Positions 1 to 7,625 of a stretch of DNA of 11,226 nt are shown here, in pieces; position 1 is the first letter of the stretch, and the number at the start of each line of letters is the position of its first letter. Below the pieces are notes generated by a model. The model saw only the letters and a list, made by a program, of their open reading frames with translations, was not told the DNA's origin and did not search any database. Both the position numbers and the translations under genes were made by a program. This DNA is from Irineochytrium annulatum (taxonomy: Eukaryota; Chytridiomycota; Chytridiomycetes; Chytridiales; Chytridiaceae). Where the stretch lies: the NCBI GenBank assembly GCA_027600665.1, contig JADGJL010000990.1, forward strand, positions 1-11,226. The letters are read 5' to 3'.

Positions 1-62
1 CCTAAATTACTAAACACCGTTTTTTTAAAAAAAAAACCCCGGGCTAAAAAAAAATCCTTTTC

Positions 63-119
63 AAAAAAAAAAAAAAAAAAATAAACAAAGACACGGCAAT
101 AAAAAAAAAAAAAAAAAAA
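63..119. repeat. Two 19-nt A tracts 3' of the formin gene
   Basis: Runs of exactly 19 A occur at 63-81 and 101-119, with 19 mixed bases between them (82-100). Shorter A runs occur at 29-38 and 47-54. On the transcribed strand these become T tracts starting 15 nt after the formin stop. They may belong to a T-rich 3' end region or reflect a low-complexity contig edge. No AATAAA signal is evident on the minus strand. Confidence 0.7.
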
Positions 120-133
120 GCCATTGTGACCCA

Positions 134-3100
134 TCATCGCTCATCTACATCCCACTGCTGCGCCTCGCTCAGCAGCTGCTGAATTTCCAAAGGCACCGCG
201 CTGTTCGGGTCCAACGCCATTGGCGCCGCCGCAGCTGGGAGCTCCCCTTTCGCGTCCTCGCCATCCGCGAACAAATCCTTCGCCGATCCTTTCGGCGGCG
301 CCTTCGTCGCTGCCCTCCGGATGGTCTTCCTAGTGTTGATCATGCTCTTAATGGTCTCCTTGTCGTCGTCGTAAGTCGCCAGCTTCCCTCTCCGAACTGT
401 TAACCGCTTTGTGAAGGCCTCCTGTCCCTCGACGGCCTTCAATCGGTTCTTCTTCTTCATCAGTGCCAGTTGCAGCGGTGTAGGACCCGGTCGCCGGGTA
501 AGAATTGACGTCGAGAGACCCCTCTTCTTCGCGTTCTCCTCCGCGTCCAAGTTCTCCTTGTATGCCCGCTGAAAAAAAGTAGCGTCAGTAACAGCATCCT
601 TGTCGTTATCAAACCAAGCGAAACCAACCTCAAGCGCCTCGACGAATTCCCACAAGGCCCTAAAGAACTCCTCGAACGGCGCGTCCCTCTTCTCGACCTC
701 CTCACCAAAGAACGCCATTAGTTGCTTAACTTCCTCCTCTAACGCCTCGGCCTTCTTCGTCACATCTTGAACCCTCACGGCGGCGCTCGCAACGAACGAT
801 GTCATTACGTCCTTGAACCAGTCGGTCTCGGTCGACTCCTTCGAAGACGACTCGACCTCCGCCAACTCTGCCCGGATCGCCTCTACGCCCGCGCCCATCG
901 CCTTAACCGACGTGAACAAGTCCGCAATGGAGACTTAACCAGAAACAACGTCAGTCTCCTACACAGCTCCCGGAAAATAAAGGAAAACCAACCTCGGCAA
1001 GCAACCTCCACAGGCTTCAACTCCTCCCTTAACGCCTTCCACTCCTCATCCGTCTCCTCCACCCTCCTCGCGACATAATGCAGCAGCGTCGGCGCCCTCG
1101 CCCGTCCCTCGTACTCCTCATTCGCGCGCGTCTCCTTGAGCCTGCTCAAACCCTCCACAAGGAACCCGTACGCCTTGCCCCTAAATCCTCCGCCGTTCAA
1201 ATAGTTCCCGACGACAAGCACGGTCTGTAGCAAGCGGAGGAGGGCTGGCGAGCGGCGCACAGCCTCGATGGCCGCCGATACAGCTGCGATGTCCGGAGTG
1301 AGCTCGTCCATCTCCTCATGGAAGCGCTGTCGGTATAGGAGGGCGTCGATGCGCTGTGGGAGGCGCGGGACCGTCGACATTGTCAAGATGAAGCGCTCGG
1401 CGTTACCGAGCTGGGTGCGGTCGCCCTCGAACGCGCGGACGATCTCGACCTGAACGCCTAATCAGCCCACGTTTTTTCGAGTGCCGGAAAAAAAGACGCA
1501 CCTCCTCGTCCGTAGGCACGCACTGCTGCAAGATCCTAAGCCTTTGAGCCGTTAGCACCTCGTCTTTGACTTCCATGACGGCGTCTCGGATGGCACCGTG
1601 CGAGATTCTGACGCTGCCCAACAGGATCTCCATGTTCCTCGCGCGGGTCATGTCGATCAGCGTGATAACAACGCGCCGCTTGCCCAGCACGGGAGACTGA
1701 GGCGTGTTCGCGTCGGAAGGCTTCCCAAAGAGGTTCGGCAAGGACTCCAGCTCCGGCCGGTCCAGCACTTGCTCTGACACCATCGGCGGGCCGAGGTACG
1801 CGCCCTCAACGACAGACATCCAGACAGACTTGTGAATGAGGCGGTTGGGCACCTTAACCCAATTTAAAGGCTACAGTACACCCGTTAGGTCTAATCTGGT
1901 AAGTACCAAGGCAAACCTTCATCGCCACATCCGACTTCGGGATGTTGATCTCGGGCAACGGCGCGGCAACGTCGATAAAGTGATGCGCCTTCGTCTTGCT
2001 CGCCTTCTCCTCTTCCTTCTTTGTCGGGTTGAGCTTCTCCTTCAGCTCGTCACGCTCCCTCGTAAGCGTCGCGACGGCCTCCTGGAGATCCCGGAGCTCC
2101 TTCTGAATCGACTCGCTCTTCGCCGCTTCCTCGGTCCCAGAGCTTTTCAGCCGCTGCCTCAGCGACTCGTTCTCGGCGCGAAGATCGTCGTTCGACGCAA
2201 GGGCCTCGTTATACTGCACAAATCATTAGTGTTTGCAGTATAAAGCACAAGTGAGAAAACGAGTTACCAAAGCCTTGACGCTTTCAAGCTCCTTCGCCGA
2301 CGCCGGACCCGCCGCGGTAGACCTCTCCCCTCTCACGCTCCCGCCACCGTGACCATACGCCAGATTCAGTGGCATCCCGCACGCGGCCTCGATGGTCCTG
2401 ATCATCTCCAGCGCAAGCGCCTGCATCCTGTTCCTCTTATTCTCCACCTTGCCCGTGCTCTTGCCCCATCCACCAACCGCGCCCGCCAGCGCCGCCGACA
2501 ACTTCTCCATCAGCGTCATCGCCAGTACGGTCTCCTCCCCTGCCAAGCCCGTCGCGGGCCACTCGTCCCGCGCCGACTGGGTCGCGACGGACGTGACGAG
2601 GTCGCACATGTGAGACAGAGACTTCACGGTCGCGTTCGTGCAGCGCTCGGGCTCCGGAAGAGATCGCGCCTTCTCAAGCATGGCCGTGAGGGTGTCATGC
2701 GGGTCCCTAGAGTGCGCAGCTTAAATACCACACCGAAGTAAAGCTCAGCTAGACGGTTACCTGAGACTTTCGTTCATCTCTCGGAACATCATCTCCATCT
2801 CCTCAATGTCGGCCGCCTTGTCCTCATCATACACTTCCACAAACTCCAATATGTCCCCAGGCGGGTTCCATAACGCCAGGCACTCGAGCGCCCTCCTCCA
2901 ACCACGGCTTTCAAGCTCTGATCGAAGCGCAAGCCTGTCCGCGGTCTCTGGAATGTCGCTGAGCAGGAAGACGATAAAGCCAATAATGGCGCCACGAAGG
3001 TCCCATATCAAGTCGGCGTCATCAAGTCCCGCTTGAACGTCCTCGTCCTCCGGGTTCGATGCGGGGCGGGGCACGGTGGATGAGATATTGGGAAAGGCGC

Positions 3101-5855
3101 GAACGACGAAGAGGACGAGGAAGTGCAGAGGCGCGGGCTCGTTCTGCATGATCGAGAGCTCCATGAGGGCGCTCTTCATCAACCTTTTCGCGGACATCCG
3201 TTAAAAATCTCAGCACATTTGCAAAAATCGCAATCGGAGCACACGTACGGGAATCCCTGCTCTACATCTAAAACCCCCAGGGCCTTAATGCTGTTAATCC
3301 TCAAATTTAAACTCGCCGCCCTCCGCCTCGTGTCCCTGCTCCCAAACAACGCGATCGGCGCCGAAAGCCCGTAGCAGATCTGGTTGATCAAACCGGGTGT
3401 CTCCAGCACGGCTGCGACGCCCTCCTCCGAGTTCATAATGATCTGCGCGCAGTTGAGGGCCTCATTCCTGAGCTCGTCCTCCAGGACGCTGTCGGCGTAT
3501 GTGGCGGAGGCCGTGGCGGAGGAAGAGGTGGCGAGGGCTTTCGACTGGGTAATGCGATGCATAGCGATCTCGAGGGACTGAACCCCGCGGACTTTCTGGG
3601 AGCCAAGAAGGACCTCGCAGTGGACGAAGGCCTCAACGTCGGCAGGCGTCGCGAGGGAAAGGTTAATTCCTAGGCTCGCAAGGATACGGTTGAGCTGCTT
3701 GAGCGTATTGGTCCTGATTTTTTCGAGTTAGTTGTCATACAACATAATGGACTTCAACCTGTCCGCGAGCTGCCGGATGAAGTACTCTGGCGTCTGCTGC
3801 CACATCGTGGACGGATCCGGCTCCGCTGGTAGCGGCTTCGTGACAACGGGGGCCACCACCGGAGCGGGAGTCGTGTGCGAGTGGACGGTCTGTCCAAAGT
3901 ACTGTCCAGAGAAGTGCAAGAGTCTCGGTATGCCTCCCTTCTTCTTTAAATACTGCTTCAGTAAAAGCCGTTTACTCGCGTCCGGCATGTTGCGCAGCAT
4001 ATTCGCACGCGCCGAGCTCGGTATCCCGAGGTCATCCTATGCGCAAATGTTAACAGCTGAAGACGTTTGCGTTGACAAATCACTTACAAGAGCCTCCTCC
4101 AACTCCTGATCCAGCTCCCTCCCCGACAGATGATCCAAGAAAGTAGGATTCTCCTGAATCTGCTTCCTAACATACTGATCCACCACAGCCCTCTTCTGCG
4201 CGTCCGTCGTCTTCGCCACCGTGCTCTCCCTCGCGTGGCCCTTAATACCGAGCGCGTCCATCACCCTCTCAAACGCCGAATGCAAATCATGCCCCAGATC
4301 GAACGACCCCGCCGACACCCCCGACGCCGCCGACGCGCCTGTGGACGTCCTCTTTGCTCCCCCGTCAAACGGCACGGCGAACGCCAAACCCGGCCCACCG
4401 GCGCCGACGCTCCCGACGGACGTGACCCGCCCGACACCACCGCCACCTTTGCCCGAATCCACGCTCGCGCTCGACGCCGTCGTGGACGTCCTCGACGCCC
4501 CAGCGGACCCGTCGAACGGGACGGAGAACGATAGGCTCGGCGTGTGGCCCGTGACGGCGCCCGTGGACGACCGCTGCGGCAACGGCGCTCCCCCGGCCGG
4601 CCAATTCGGCGGCGTCGCGTATTGATTCGGCTGCTGCTGCTGTTGCTGGTGCTGCGCTGGGGCCGGGCCGTGGTAGCTCTCGGCGCGTGGCGGACCCTGT
4701 TGATGGACCTCAGTGCGTGGTGGACCTTGGTAGCTCTCAGTGCGGGACGGCGGGTTCTGGAAGTTAGTTGCGTTGGGGGGAGTCTGGTAGTTCGGTTGTT
4801 GTTGCTGCTGATAGGTTGGCGCGCCGTAGGGCTGTTGGGCGTACTGCGGTTGGTGGACGTAGGTCTGCTGTTGATACGGGCCGGCCGAGGAAGGCTGCGG
4901 CGTTTGGGCGTAAACCTGCGGCTGGCCATACGCCGGCTGTGATTGGCCGCCGTAAGTCGAGGGCCGATACGTCGGCGGTTGTGCGTAGTTTTGCGTGTTC
5001 GGGTACAACGGCTGGCCGTAGGGCGCCTGCTGAACATACTGTTGCGGCTGTTGTTGTGCATATGGTCGCTGCGGCGCCTGCTGATAACCTTGCGGCGTGT
5101 ACATCGGCTGCTGCGGTTGTTGGGGCTGCTGCTGCGGATAGTAGGGAGTCTGGGATTGCGGCGCGTAATAGTTCGGATTTGATGGTGAAGCAGGCGGGGA
5201 AATTTGTGACGGGCGCTGAGTGGCGGCCGGGGCTTGAGTGACGGTAGCTGGGCGTGAGGCCGCCGGCTGCGGGGAGGTCGCCGCCGGAGCCGAGGCCTTC
5301 TTCGTTTTGTGGTTCTGAATGAGGATCTGCTTCTCCTTGTCGGGGAGTGCCATCATCCGGTCCTTCGTATCGCCCTCAAAGTTCATCTCGTTCTGTGATC
5401 AGATTAAGGTCCGATTAGAGTTCGTAACCCAAGTACGGGCGCATTCCGCGTCCTCATGGAGTGCTACAAGTGGATCCACCGGCCATGAAGAACCAAGACA
5501 CTTATATCCCTGTCGAGGCCAGAGGCAGCAAGCTCCTAGTACGCACTCAAAGGGAGGATGACGTGGCCGCAAAACCAACGGCATCCTCACGGCCCTCACG
5601 CCAGCCACTGAATGTCACCGCCTGCACCACCAGTGACATTTGAAGACACAATCAGAGGTCCCGATCCACAGCGATCCCGCGTTCCGCTAGAGTCCAAACT
5701 CTGACTCAGGCCCTTCCAAACGAGGCCTCCGGACGGCGGCGACGTACCAGGAACTTCCTGAACTCGAAGTCGATGTTCATCAACGGGGCCGGCGCCGACG
5801 CCGCCGCCGCGGGCGGGTTTGTCGGCTTCCGGCCGAATCCCCATCCGCCCGACAT
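134..5855 (-). CDS. Diaphanous-type formin, 12-exon gene lacking a visible FH1
   Basis: Formins nucleate and elongate unbranched actin filaments for polarity and cytokinesis, under Rho-GTPase control. Proposed exons in transcript order: 5855-5748, 5392-4088, 4036-3759, 3713-3249, 3183-2761, 2706-2268, 2213-1917, 1870-1502, 1449-993, 933-629, 568-134. This joins 11 coding exons in one frame, about 1626 residues. Residues 1-69 carry the first GBD-like helices (FEFRKFLNEMNFEGDTKDRM spans the exon 1/2 join). A Q/P/Y/S-rich tract covers about 70-400, then two more GBD-like helices (about 407-450 and 464-505, with TPEYF following). An FH3-like armadillo region runs to about 860, and a coiled coil covers about 993-1071. 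FH2 starts at about 1104 with MKPLNWVKVP and includes VPTDEEVEIVRAFEGD, GNYLN (about 1309) and LLHYVA. The C-terminal tail is basic, with no clear DAD. The start ATG at 5855 is chosen because MSGGWGFGRK leads directly into the GBD helix. The FH2 identity is secure; exon 1 and the intron at 3714 are less sure. Confidence 0.9.
569..628 (-). other. Stopless in-frame 60-nt intron in formin FH2
   Basis: The open frame reads through this stretch, but it has donor GTTGGT, branch site TACTGAC and a T-rich acceptor TTTTTTTCAG. Removing it joins EFVEALE to RAYKENLDAEENAKKRG, which matches the end of FH2 domains (an F...A..EN pattern) far better than the read-through residues GFAWFDNDKDAVTDATFF. The same GTTGGT donor is used by the preceding intron (934-992), which has to be spliced because of an in-frame stop. 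Confidence 0.8.
3714..3758 (-). other. Formin intron 3, boundary ambiguous (45, 39, 30 or 27 nt)
   Basis: The exon frame runs into an in-frame TAA at about 3730-3728, just after TPEYFIRQLADR, and the FH3 frame resumes after TCAG at 3714. A CTAAC branch-like site lies 12 nt or so before the acceptor. Donor candidates GTTGAA (3758, 45 nt), GTCCAT (39 nt), GTTGTA (30 nt) and GTATGA (3740, 27 nt) all keep the same frame. I prefer 45 nt because it matches the other intron sizes and because GTTG donors occur twice elsewhere in this gene. GTATGA is the better donor by consensus but would make an extremely short intron. Confidence 0.55.
4310..4534 (-). repeat. Duplicated F-x-VPFDG...RTST motif in formin
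   Basis: Two copies of a motif sit before the second GBD-like helix. Copy 1, from about residue 323, reads LSFSVPFDG and then RTSTTASSAS. Copy 2, from about residue 372, reads LAFAVPFDG and then RTSTGASAAS. A G/S/V-rich spacer separates them. The preserved order (hydrophobic core, acidic turn, basic RTST) suggests a duplicated short linear motif, perhaps a phosphorylated docking site. Confidence 0.75.
4541..5293 (-). repeat. Q/P/Y-rich low-complexity (prion-like) coding tract
   Basis: Formin residues about 70-320 are almost entirely Q, P, Y, A, S, T and G, with runs of up to six Q and many PYGQP, YAQQP and QPQQP units. Charged residues are scarce until the R/E repeats near its end. This composition is known from prion-like, phase-separating proteins and is unusual inside a formin GBD region. 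The opposite strand reads as leucine-rich frames because CAG/CAA codons invert to CTG/TTG; those frames are shadows. Confidence 0.85.
4667..4753 (-). repeat. Three imperfect tandem PPR(T/A)E repeats in formin
   Basis: Formin residues about 250-278 contain three consecutive ten-residue units: PPSRTESYQG, PPRTEVHQQG and PPRAESYHG. They carry the only regular charged residues in the low-complexity tract. They look like a local tandem expansion. Function is unknown. Confidence 0.75.
5393..5747 (-). other. Formin intron 1, unusually long (355 nt)
   Basis: Donor GTACGT follows the codon for L36 (FEFRKFL) and acceptor CACAG precedes AAC GAG ATG. Joining them is phase 0 and produces a continuous GBD-like helix. 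All other formin introns seen here are 45-65 nt, so this one is a clear outlier. It contains a perfect 8-bp inverted repeat and no coding stretch that I can support. A downstream promoter or alternative start at the ATG at 5386 is possible but unproven. Confidence 0.65.
5611..5640. repeat. Perfect 8-bp inverted repeat in formin intron 1
   Basis: AATGTCAC at 5611-5618 and GTGACATT at 5633-5640 are exact reverse complements around a 14-nt spacer. It could form a hairpin in the pre-mRNA or be a DNA site for a dimeric factor. Pairing does not extend beyond the 8 bp. Confidence 0.55.
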
Positions 5856-5974
5856 CGCTGCTCGCTGCTCGCTGCTCTCGCTGGTCCGACGGGGCTGTCG
5901 AGGTCGATGTGCGATCTGGTGGAGTGCACTAGCTTTTTCTCGCCTCCAATGGCGAGCCAGCAAAGACGCGGGAA

Positions 5975-5991
5975 GATAAAGCCGCGTTATC
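5975..5991. promoter_or_regulatory. GATAA-N7-TTATC dyad, copy 1
   Basis: GATAA at 5975-5979 and its inverted copy TTATC at 5987-5991 are separated by AGCCGCG. With flanking bases it reads AGATAA...TTATCC, so the first half-site fits the WGATAR consensus of fungal GATA factors. It lies 120 nt upstream of the formin start. Confidence 0.5.
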
Positions 5992-6059
5992 CTGGCTTAT
6001 TCAGGGTCAGCATAAAGTGATTTCCACCTTCTTCAGCCACTGCACAATATCCATCGCAA

Positions 6060-6076
6060 GATAACGCTCTATTATC
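6060..6076. promoter_or_regulatory. GATAA-N7-TTATC dyad, copy 2
   Basis: GATAA at 6060-6064 and TTATC at 6072-6076 are separated by CGCTCTA, the same 7-nt spacing as copy 1, which starts 85 nt away. The outer flanks (A before, C after) also match copy 1, while the spacer sequence differs. This suggests selection on the half-sites and the spacing. Confidence 0.5.
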
Positions 6077-6317
6077 CGTTGGCTACAGTAAAGAAACCTG
6101 TCGAGAGATGAAGTGCACGGGCTGCTCTTCTTTCTTCCTTTCCCGTCTCCGTACAGTTCCTTACCCATGAAAAAAAATCCAGCTGCCGCATATGATGCTT
6201 TAGCTCTTGTATGCAGTCGTTTCCGTTCCTCTGTGTCGAAAAATGGTTAGCAGGTTATCAGTTGGCAGGCAGCAACTGTAGTGGATTCAGTGCATTGTCT
6301 TCTATGTCCTGCCCTTG

Positions 6318-6323
6318 TATAAG
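6318..6323 (+). promoter_or_regulatory. TATA-like element TATAAG
   Basis: TATAAG lies 88 nt upstream of the proposed ATG at 6411, a plausible distance for a fungal core promoter. It is a weak match and the only TATA-like hexamer close to this start. Confidence 0.3.
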
Positions 6324-6410
6324 TTGAAGAAAGAACTTTTCGCACACAAAAAATTATGAACCAACTGTTGGCGGCTTGAAGGGGGCTTGAGCACCATTTT
6401 TTCTGGAAAA

Positions 6411-7625
6411 ATGCTCCGTACTTCAACAAGGTCAACCGTCCACTTGCAGCGACTCCTCGGTCCTCACCCGCCGTGCCGCCGCGGGCCGGTCGCGATATCT
6501 TTGGGGTCGCGCCCCCGGTCTGCCACAACCTCGACATCGGCCACGGTCCCCTCTCCGACCACTTCCCCGCATTCCGCCCCTGCCCTCTCTCCAGCCGACC
6601 GCGCTGCCCAGCGCGGCGCCGCAGCCGCCTCGCTCAAGGCGATATTGTCTTCTAAGAGCATTCCCGCGCCCCCGCACACCTTATGCGCGACGCCCCTTTC
6701 CGCATACTCGGCCAAGATTTATGTTTTCCCCACCGCCGACCCCTCGCGATACGCGCTGCACGTCAAACCGGCCCTGCCGCGCAATCAATTCGAGCTCGTG
6801 GCGCTGCTGATGGCCATGGCGCTGCGGAAGTGGAGGTTCATGATCGTGGATCGGGTTAAGCCCGGGTGGATGGGCTTGGAGAAGGGGCCGATGGGTGGGC
6901 TCGTAAAGGCGTTGAACCGGTGGATGACGAGGCGGGCGGAGGACGAGTACTTTTTGAAGACGGTGCCGATGGTCACGACGGATGTGGAGTTTATTTATCC
7001 GACTTCCGTGAATCCCATAAGGGTCAAGCAGCAGCTCGTGGATTATCTTTCGAGTAAGTTCTTTCATTTCGTCTTGCTGCACGGTTCATGGTTCGCGTTA
7101 TCGACCACGAATTTAGACTCGGCCCGCCATCGCTTCCAGCTCTTCCTCTGGGCCATCATCCTGCCCGCCAACATCCTCCTCGCCAAGATCTTCTTCACGC
7201 TCGCCAACATCTTCCTGGCCTACAACGTCTTCCGCGTGAACGCCCACATGCGCTCCTTCCTCTCCGGTGGTGTGCTGGGACGGCTCTTAGATAAAGGAAA
7301 CAGCAGCGTTTCGAAAAGCGTCGTTCCGTTGGCGGATGCTGGCGCGGCGGGGTCCGAGGCCGCGGTATCTCAAAACCGGCGCGTGACGTGGACAAAGAGC
7401 GAGAAGCTCGAGGAGATGATCAGAAGCCACTCGGCGGACGTTACGAAGGAGCTACGGGCCCGGGCGCGGCCGGGGGAGGCCGTATGGGAGCGCAAGGATG
7501 CCAGGGACGGGGGCGGGGACCTGCACGACCTCGTTGTCGAGCGACTGGGGAAGGATTTGCGGTTGTTTGAGCTCGGGAGGACTTACAGCAGGATCAGGAC
7601 GCAGAGGGAGATTTTGGGTCGATGA
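6411..7625 (+). CDS. Probable mitochondrial K+/H+ exchange-related protein (Mit_KHE1-like)
   Basis: The exons are 6411-7053 and 7117-7625, giving 383 residues. The 63-nt intron has donor GTAAGT and acceptor TTTAG. It has no in-frame stop, so the frame stays open across it; splicing joins VDYLS to NSARHRFQ. The ATG at 6411 (AAAAATGC) is chosen because the upstream in-frame TTG is not a credible start. The first 50 residues are rich in R, S, T, L and A with no acidic residue, typical of a mitochondrial presequence. Next come a KIYVFP segment, E-D-E-Y-FLKTVP, a YPTSVNP segment, then a hydrophobic stretch at about residues 222-252 and LANIFLAYNVFR. This order resembles the PF10173 family linked to mitochondrial potassium/proton exchange in yeast. 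The C-terminal third is charged and not recognised. Family assignment is from remembered pattern only. Confidence 0.6.
   Translation: MLRTSTRSTVHLQRLLGPHPPCRRGPVAISLGSRPRSATTSTSATVPSPTTSPHSAPALSPADRAAQRGAAAASLKAILSSKSIPAPPHTLCATPLSAYSAKIYVFPTADPSRYALHVKPALPRNQFELVALLMAMALRKWRFMIVDRVKPGWMGLEKGPMGGLVKALNRWMTRRAEDEYFLKTVPMVTTDVEFIYPTSVNPIRVKQQLVDYLSSKFFHFVLLHGSWFALSTTNLDSARHRFQLFLWAIILPANILLAKIFFTLANIFLAYNVFRVNAHMRSFLSGGVLGRLLDKGNSSVSKSVVPLADAGAAGSEAAVSQNRRVTWTKSEKLEEMIRSHSADVTKELRARARPGEAVWERKDARDGGGDLHDLVVERLGKDLRLFELGRTYSRIRTQREILGR
7054..7116 (+). other. Stopless in-frame 63-nt intron in the Mit_KHE1-like gene
   Basis: It starts with the strong donor GTAAGT and ends AATTTAG. Its length is a multiple of three and it has no in-frame stop, so naive ORF calling keeps 21 extra residues (KFFHFVLLHGSWFALSTTNL region). 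The branch site is weak (ATCGAC). Splicing is favoured because of the donor, and because the flanking parts then resemble the family spacing before the membrane stretch. Confidence 0.65.

Larger units (their letters stand above)
5856..6410. promoter_or_regulatory. Divergent intergenic promoter between formin and the Mit_KHE1-like gene
   Basis: This 555-nt stretch separates two start codons facing away from each other, so it should hold both promoters. I see no supportable gene in it. It contains two AGATAA-N7-TTATCC dyads, a further TTATC at 6255-6259, and a TATAAG at 6318-6323. The ORFs that cross it on either strand lack conserved features. Confidence 0.6.

Noticed and set aside
1..133. Poly(A) tail of an inserted retroelement
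   Set aside because: No reverse transcriptase, target-site duplication or element body visible; the window edge prevents a call.
4544..5182. Long leucine/arginine-rich plus-strand frames opposite the formin low-complexity exon
   Set aside because: They are the antisense of CAG/CAA-rich codons; composition explains them, and the minus frame joins cleanly to GBD-like and FH3 exons.
5399..5608. Minus-strand frame in formin intron 1 as an extra exon
   Set aside because: No similarity to formin; direct joining of 5748 to 5392 already gives a continuous GBD-like helix in phase.
5461..5643. Plus-strand frame of about 52-60 residues within formin intron 1
   Set aside because: Short, no recognisable domain, no good start context or splice partner; a chance frame in an intron.
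6387..6410. Upstream TTG start adding eight residues to the Mit_KHE1-like protein
   Set aside because: TTG is not a credible nuclear start; the ATG at 6411 has good context and begins a mitochondrial-type presequence.
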